Shown piece after piece: positions 41,088 through 45,208 of a stretch of DNA of 45,208 nucleotides. Each line of letters begins with the position of its first letter. The first letter of the stretch is position 1. The DNA is from Lentzea albidocapillata subsp. violacea (GTDB lineage Bacteria; Actinomycetota; Actinomycetes; Mycobacteriales; Pseudonocardiaceae): contig NZ_FNET01000034.1 of assembly GCF_900100275.1 (NCBI RefSeq), forward strand, positions 1-45,208, given 5' to 3'. The translations under genes and the position numbers were made by a program. The notes under the pieces were generated by a model. The model did not search any database. It saw only the letters and a list, made by a program, of their open reading frames with translations, and was not told where the DNA came from.

Positions 41088-43318
41088 CTCCGGAAGCCTC
41101 GACACAAGCCTCGCGTGCAATGGACGAGTCGGCTGTCGTACGCAACACCGAGCGCGCCGTGCTTACTGTGCTGACCGGGACACCGCTGGCCGAGGCCGCC
41201 TGCGCCGAGGCCCTCGACTCGGCGGAGCTCGCAGAGGCCGCCGAGGTCTACCGGCGCGCCGGACAGCACGCCCTCGAACAGCAGATCGCCTCTGGCTGGT
41301 GGCAGCTCTACATCCAGTTCACCGACTGGCACGACGCGGAACGCGCCGTCGTCGATCACCTCGCACCCCTGATCCACAGTGCCGAAGACGAGGGCGTGAT
41401 CACCGCGTGGTGGTTCATGCGCAAACACCCTTGTTGGCGACTGCGCCTGCAACCAGGATCGGCCGGACGCGCCATGAGACACCGCTTCGGTACGGCGCTC
41501 GACGACCTCGCGACCAACGGCCAGATCACCGGGTGGTGGCCAGGCATCTACGAGGCTGAAACCATGGCGTTCGGTGGCCAAATGGGCATGGATCTCGCCC
41601 ACGAACTGTTCTGCGCCGACAGCCGCTCCGTCGTAAATCTCCTCCGGGACGGCGGAATCGGGCTCGGCCGCCGCGAGCTGTCCCTTCTGCTGTGCACCAC
41701 CCTGATGCGCGCCGCCGGGCTGGAGTGGTACGAGCAAGGCGACGTCTGGCACCGAGTCGCACAGGAACGACACCTCCCCGCTGACGTCCCGGTCTCGAAG
41801 GTGACCGCGATGGCCGGCGACCTCAGACAGTTGATGCTCGCCGACGTCTCGCCGGACGGACCGCTACTGGGCACGAACGGCCCCCTGGCCTCCGCCGCCG
41901 AGTGGGCGGACGCCTTCCGCCAGGCCGGCCGAACCCTGGGGTCCGCCGCTCGCAGAGGAACGCTGCGGCGGGGACTGCGCGAGGTCGTGAGCTATTTGGT
42001 GATCTTTCACTGGAACCGCCTGGGACTACCCGCCAGGACACAGAGCATCCTCGCCTGGGCGGCTCGCTCCGCCATCCTGGACGCCCCCGCAGCGGCCGCG
42101 GGACCACCGGCTTCACCACCTGCAGGCTCGGCGCGACAGGTGACTCCGACCGCAGCAGCCGAGGCCGCCGCGGACTTGGCGATGAGGAAATTCCCCCTGG
42201 TACTTCAGGGCCGCCGGCGCTGCGCCGAACTGGAAGCACGGGTGCGCGAAGTACGCCAGTTCGCCGATACCTGCCAGAACCCCGCCGAACCCGAGGACCG
42301 GATCGACCGGGCCTGTTCAGTCTGGAACCTGGCAGCATTGATCGCCGCCGACTGCGGTTTGCCCGGCCTGGCGGTCGAGCTGTGCGAGCGGCAGTTTCAG
42401 ATCTTCCACGCCGCCTGGCCCCTATCCGGTCGCACGGCCATCGCCTCGCTCCAGCCACTGGTCAACCTCGCCCGCCTCGCCAGCAGGGCCGGCGACCCCG
42501 AAGGCGCCTACCGTGCCCTTCACGCGATCGACCAAGCCGCCCGCCACGGCGGCAACGCCACGATCCACGGCACGTCGATCCCCTTCGACGAGTTCATCTC
42601 CACCGACGGCGATCGATCCGAGCTCGATCGCTGGCTCCAGGTACTGCTGCGTGAGGACGGCACCCGAGCTCTGGCCGCCGCAGGCAAATGGACAGAAGCC
42701 ACAGAACACGCGGAACAACACGACGAAGCCGAAGAGATGCTCCGTGAATCCCGCCAGACGCGCGTCATCGCGTACGCATCCAGCGGACAAGTCGACGACG
42801 CACTCAGGCTCATCGACACCAGCATGATGACCGAGCCACACGAGTACGCACTGGCAGCTTGTCTTCGCAGCTACGCGTATCTCAAGGGCGGACGCTTGAG
42901 CGTGGACGACGTTGCCGCCACGCTCGCCGCGGTCAGGCTCGCCCGAAAGCCCACCGACAGGTCAACAACGCTGTTCCGCATTCGACTCGGCCTCGCCGCA
43001 TTGGACCTATGTATGGAGGCGCAGCAATTCGAAACGGACCCCCTGTGCGCCGAGCTGATCGAGGACGCCGAACGTTCCACCGATTCCTACGCCGCTCGTG
43101 AACTACTGAACCACCCGACATGCCGCACGAGAATGACAGCAGGCCAGGCCGAAACGTTGCAAGGTCTGGTGGACCGAGCCGGCCTCGACGCCGGATCAAT
43201 ACCGAAGTCACTGCTGGGCGCCCTCATGGCCTCCGTCGAGACTGCCGGAACCGTGCTGGCACAGGCTTTGAGCGCACCAACACCTTCTTCCGCGACGTTA
43301 GGGTTCTCGCGATCATGA
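41060..43318 (+). CDS. SpaB_C-type elimination protein with helical-repeat C-terminus
   Basis: A 752-aa protein. The first 335 residues are the thiopeptide-type SpaB_C domain: WWQLYIQFTDW (about 73-83), WWFMRKHPCWRLRLQ (114-128), PGIYEAETMAFGG, and ELSLLLCTTLMRAAGLEWYEQGDVW. This domain removes the glutamate to give Dha/Dhb. The remaining 400 residues are helix-rich (LEARVREVRQFADTC, LVNLARLASRAGDPEGAYRAL), probably TPR-like, which is unusual. The start is uncertain: ATG 41060, 41069 or 41120. It ends the plus-strand cluster; no protease or transporter gene follows. Confidence 0.8.
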   Translation: MGRMSADRLAPEASTQASRAMDESAVVRNTERAVLTVLTGTPLAEAACAEALDSAELAEAAEVYRRAGQHALEQQIASGWWQLYIQFTDWHDAERAVVDHLAPLIHSAEDEGVITAWWFMRKHPCWRLRLQPGSAGRAMRHRFGTALDDLATNGQITGWWPGIYEAETMAFGGQMGMDLAHELFCADSRSVVNLLRDGGIGLGRRELSLLLCTTLMRAAGLEWYEQGDVWHRVAQERHLPADVPVSKVTAMAGDLRQLMLADVSPDGPLLGTNGPLASAAEWADAFRQAGRTLGSAARRGTLRRGLREVVSYLVIFHWNRLGLPARTQSILAWAARSAILDAPAAAAGPPASPPAGSARQVTPTAAAEAAADLAMRKFPLVLQGRRRCAELEARVREVRQFADTCQNPAEPEDRIDRACSVWNLAALIAADCGLPGLAVELCERQFQIFHAAWPLSGRTAIASLQPLVNLARLASRAGDPEGAYRALHAIDQAARHGGNATIHGTSIPFDEFISTDGDRSELDRWLQVLLREDGTRALAAAGKWTEATEHAEQHDEAEEMLRESRQTRVIAYASSGQVDDALRLIDTSMMTEPHEYALAACLRSYAYLKGGRLSVDDVAATLAAVRLARKPTDRSTTLFRIRLGLAALDLCMEAQQFETDPLCAELIEDAERSTDSYAARELLNHPTCRTRMTAGQAETLQGLVDRAGLDAGSIPKSLLGALMASVETAGTVLAQALSAPTPSSATLGFSRS

Positions 43319-43805
43319 CCGCTGTGTGAGCGATGCTTCCGCCGGTCAAGCACTGACTTCGCTGGAGTATTGGCCTCACCGGAGGTGGGTGGCGGTGGGA
43401 TGCGGGAACCGGCGCTGAACCCGCTGATTGATTCGCTCGTGCGCCAGGGCCAGACGTTGACGTAGTGAGTCGTCGTTGCCTGGGTGACGGTGTCGCGGAC
43501 GAGGACCACGGCGGACAAGTCGTGGCCGCGCGCGACAACTACGGCCATCACCCTGCGCTTCCTCGGCCTGCGCGCCGTCGTGGCCAAGTCGTTCGCCCCG
43601 GATCCATTGGCATGACAACGCGTGCGGCTTCGGTCAGCACAGTGGCACGACTGTCCACATGCGACAGTATGTCCTGAGACCCGCCAGGCGATGTCGAATT
43701 GTCCAGCAGTACACGGAATGGCGTCGAACGAGCCGAGACCACGGCGACTCGCCCGGCTGCGTCGTGAGTGACATTGCACCGGTCGACCGGTTGCCGTCGT
43801 CGGGC
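43319..43805. other. Convergent intergenic region, no gene recognised
   Basis: These 487 bp lie between the lanthipeptide cluster and an oppositely directed hydrolase gene. Short minus-strand frames include DSLRQRLALAHERIN, which is reminiscent of coiled-coil segments seen beside some integrases, but no frame has a start, good codon bias and a family match together. It may be a remnant. Confidence 0.45.
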
Positions 43806-44783
43806 TCAGCCACCGGTGGGGGCGTGGGTGCGGTAGAGCGCTGCGACCTCGGCGGCCGACGGGCCGAGCTTGGCGGCGGCGGCCTCCGCCGTGGGGCGTT
43901 CGTCCCAGGGCAGCTTGGAAACCACCAGCTTGGGGATGTTGATGAAGGTGCTGGTGCCGCTGCGGTGCGTGACGGCATCCAGTGGCACGAACAGGTGCTT
44001 GTCGAAGATGGCTCCCCGTTGCACGACGAGGTACGCGGGCACGCCATCGCTCGCCGCGACGACCTCCTCCACGGTGCCGACCTGGCCGCGGTCCGACCCG
44101 TACACGGTGTCGCCGGGCTGCGCACCTTCCTCGGCAGGAGTGGCCCCAGTCGCTATGGAGCCAAGGAATTCGTCGACTTCGAGCACGGCGTTGGCGATGA
44201 GGGGGAAGTTCAGGTGGATCGACGCCTCGTAGGCGGGCAGGCTCTCCGCGCCGATCGCGTCGGAGAGGAAGGTGACGTCGTAGCCCAGTTCGGTGGCGTG
44301 GCGGCCGGTGGACTCCACGCACAGGTTCGCCGTCATCCCCGCGATGACCAGGTGCGTGGTGCCCAGCCGGTCGAGGTGCTCCCTCAGATCGGTCTGCAGG
44401 ACGTCGGTGCCCTTGTGCGGTGCCAGGATGATGTCGCCCGGCTGCGGCTGGATGTCGGGGTGGAAGTCGGCGCCGAAGGACCCGGCGAGGAACATCCGGT
44501 TCTCGAACATCAGCCGGTTGATGCCACTGCGGCGCTGAAGCCCCTCGTCGGCGTAGTCCTCGGCCGTGTAGGCCATGGGCCCGAACAGCACCGGCACACC
44601 CGCCGCCCGCGCGCCCTCCGCCAGCCGCGAAAGTTGCGCCACCACGTCGTTCTTCTTCACCGTCGACTTCGTCATCTCCCACGCGGCGCCCTCCTCGTGC
44701 AGGAAGTCGTTGACGGGATCGATCACCAGAACCGCCGTACGCGCCGGATCGAACGAGGTGCTGGGGTTGCCATGGGTCGACAT
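43806..44783 (-). CDS. Isochorismatase-family hydrolase with added C-terminal domain
   Basis: A 325-aa protein. Residues 1-215 are an isochorismatase-like cysteine hydrolase with the catalytic triad Asp22 (LVIDPVNDF), Lys124 (APHKGTDVL) and Cys155 (MTANLCVESTGR). Residues about 230-310 form a small beta-rich domain (GDTVYGSDRGQVGTVEEVV, LFVPLDAVTHRSG) that resembles a PRC-barrel-like or DUF2171-like fold, an unusual partner. The substrate is unknown; relatives act on ureido, carbamoyl or nicotinamide-like compounds. ATG 44783. It probably does not belong to the lanthipeptide locus. Confidence 0.85.
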   Translation of the reverse strand: MSTHGNPSTSFDPARTAVLVIDPVNDFLHEEGAAWEMTKSTVKKNDVVAQLSRLAEGARAAGVPVLFGPMAYTAEDYADEGLQRRSGINRLMFENRMFLAGSFGADFHPDIQPQPGDIILAPHKGTDVLQTDLREHLDRLGTTHLVIAGMTANLCVESTGRHATELGYDVTFLSDAIGAESLPAYEASIHLNFPLIANAVLEVDEFLGSIATGATPAEEGAQPGDTVYGSDRGQVGTVEEVVAASDGVPAYLVVQRGAIFDKHLFVPLDAVTHRSGTSTFINIPKLVVSKLPWDERPTAEAAAAKLGPSAAEVAALYRTHAPTGG

Positions 44784-45115
44784 GAATTGTCTCCTGTCTG
44801 CGGCCCGGCGGGTACCGGCATGACAGCCGGGTACCCCTGCCGATTAGGAACAGACTTCCCCGCGGCACCGCCCGCCATTCGGCAACTGTCACACAGCGGA
44901 CAATCTCCGCCGGACCTTCGAGCTTGTCGCTCCCGCCGCCCAACACCGGTGGAACTGCAGGTGCGGCGAAGTTTGACGCCGTGCACGTCGGCACCGTGTG
45001 CGAGACGAGCGTGCTCGGCCTGTTTATATGCGGCGGGCCAGGACGCGCCGCCTGCAACTACAGGCGGCTTCGGTCAGGCCGAGGGGCTGTGGGCACTACG
45101 ACCTCGACCGGGTGT
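44784..45115. other. Upstream region of the hydrolase gene
   Basis: This 332-bp stretch should hold the promoter of the hydrolase. A TTTATATG tract near 45020 is AT-rich against the surroundings, but I cannot pair it with a confident -35. No gene is seen. Confidence 0.4.
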
Positions 45116-45208
45116 TCACGGAGCGGGAGTTCGTGGGTTGGTGCCCTCGGCGAGCGCGGCCAGTCGGGCCTGGTCGTGAACGAGGATCTTGCCGCGGCGG
45201 AGCTGGAT
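45116..45208 (-). CDS. Partial gene, probable Crp/Fnr-type regulator C-terminus
   Basis: The last 30 codons of a minus-strand gene whose start lies beyond the window. It ends QLRRGKILVHDQARLAALAE... before TGA at 45118-45116. The pattern resembles the end of Crp/Fnr family DNA-binding domains (Leu, Arg-Gly-Lys-Ile-x-Val-x-Asp-x-x-x-Leu). The evidence is short, so the call is tentative. Confidence 0.4.
   Translation of the reverse strand: MQLRRGKILVHDQARLAALAEGTNPRTPAP

Noticed and set aside
43087..45057. Long 656-codon minus-strand frame
   Set aside because: It covers the hydrolase gene out of frame and the 3' end of the SpaB_C gene antisense, and has low-complexity Arg/His/Pro-rich sequence typical of a shadow.

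Overview
The window is high-GC DNA with strongly GC-biased third codon positions, many ATGA/GTGA stop-start overlaps, and several families typical of actinomycetes: XRE/DUF5753 regulators with a DUF397 partner, a LysM-BTAD protein in a Tad pilus locus, a MAB_1171c-type membrane protein and an FxLD lanthipeptide locus. The host is most likely a filamentous actinomycete, perhaps of the Pseudonocardiales; the genus is inference. I see no tRNA, rRNA or CRISPR array.

Region 1 (1-8337) is a Tn7-like transposon. The window opens exactly on a TGT terminus, followed by imperfect short repeats and an operon whose genes overlap by 4 bp: tnsA (endonuclease), tnsB (DDE transposase), tnsC (AAA+ regulator) and a very long tniQ carrying several helix-turn-helix segments and a LysR-like winged helix. 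Two alternative distal ends follow. One lies just after tniQ (ending at 6977). A second ends at 8337 and is preceded by a decayed copy of the tniQ 3' end. Between them sit a winged-helix-like gene and a fragment resembling a Tn3-family transposase.

Region 2 (8807-21210, minus strand) is a Tad/Flp pilus operon. In order of transcription it holds a prepilin peptidase, a small unknown gene, a lipoprotein, a secreted protein, a CpaB/SAF protein, a TadZ-like ATPase, TadA, TadB, TadC, an Flp pilin, two TadE-like and one TadG-like pseudopilins, a small coiled-coil protein, and a membrane LysM-BTAD protein.

Region 3 (21426-26822) is a compact signalling-type module. A minus-strand operon encodes an XRE regulator, an ImmA/IrrE-type HEIAH protein, a MAB_1171c-type membrane protein and an FAD monooxygenase. 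It is divergent from a GGDEF protein fused to an HxlR-type winged helix. An IS5-family (IS427-like) element with 16-bp perfect inverted repeats, a TAA target duplication and a -1 slippery heptamer is inserted at the stop codon of the GGDEF gene.

Region 4 (27883-34405) is rich in regulators: three DUF5753-type XRE proteins, a DUF397 protein, a larger XRE protein with a helical-repeat-like C-terminus, and a HAD hydrolase. A divergent promoter region contains matching 12-bp inverted operator-like sequences.

Region 5 (about 34586-43318, plus strand) is a class I lanthipeptide cluster of the FxLD type: a small CxxC protein, a PIMT-like O-methyltransferase, a 65-aa precursor with FALD in the leader and four Cys in the core, a perfect 16-bp-stem hairpin, LanB, LanC, and a separate SpaB_C-type protein with a long helical C-terminus. 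No dedicated protease or exporter is visible. The right edge holds an isochorismatase-family hydrolase with an added C-terminal domain, and the 3' end of a probable Crp/Fnr-type regulator.
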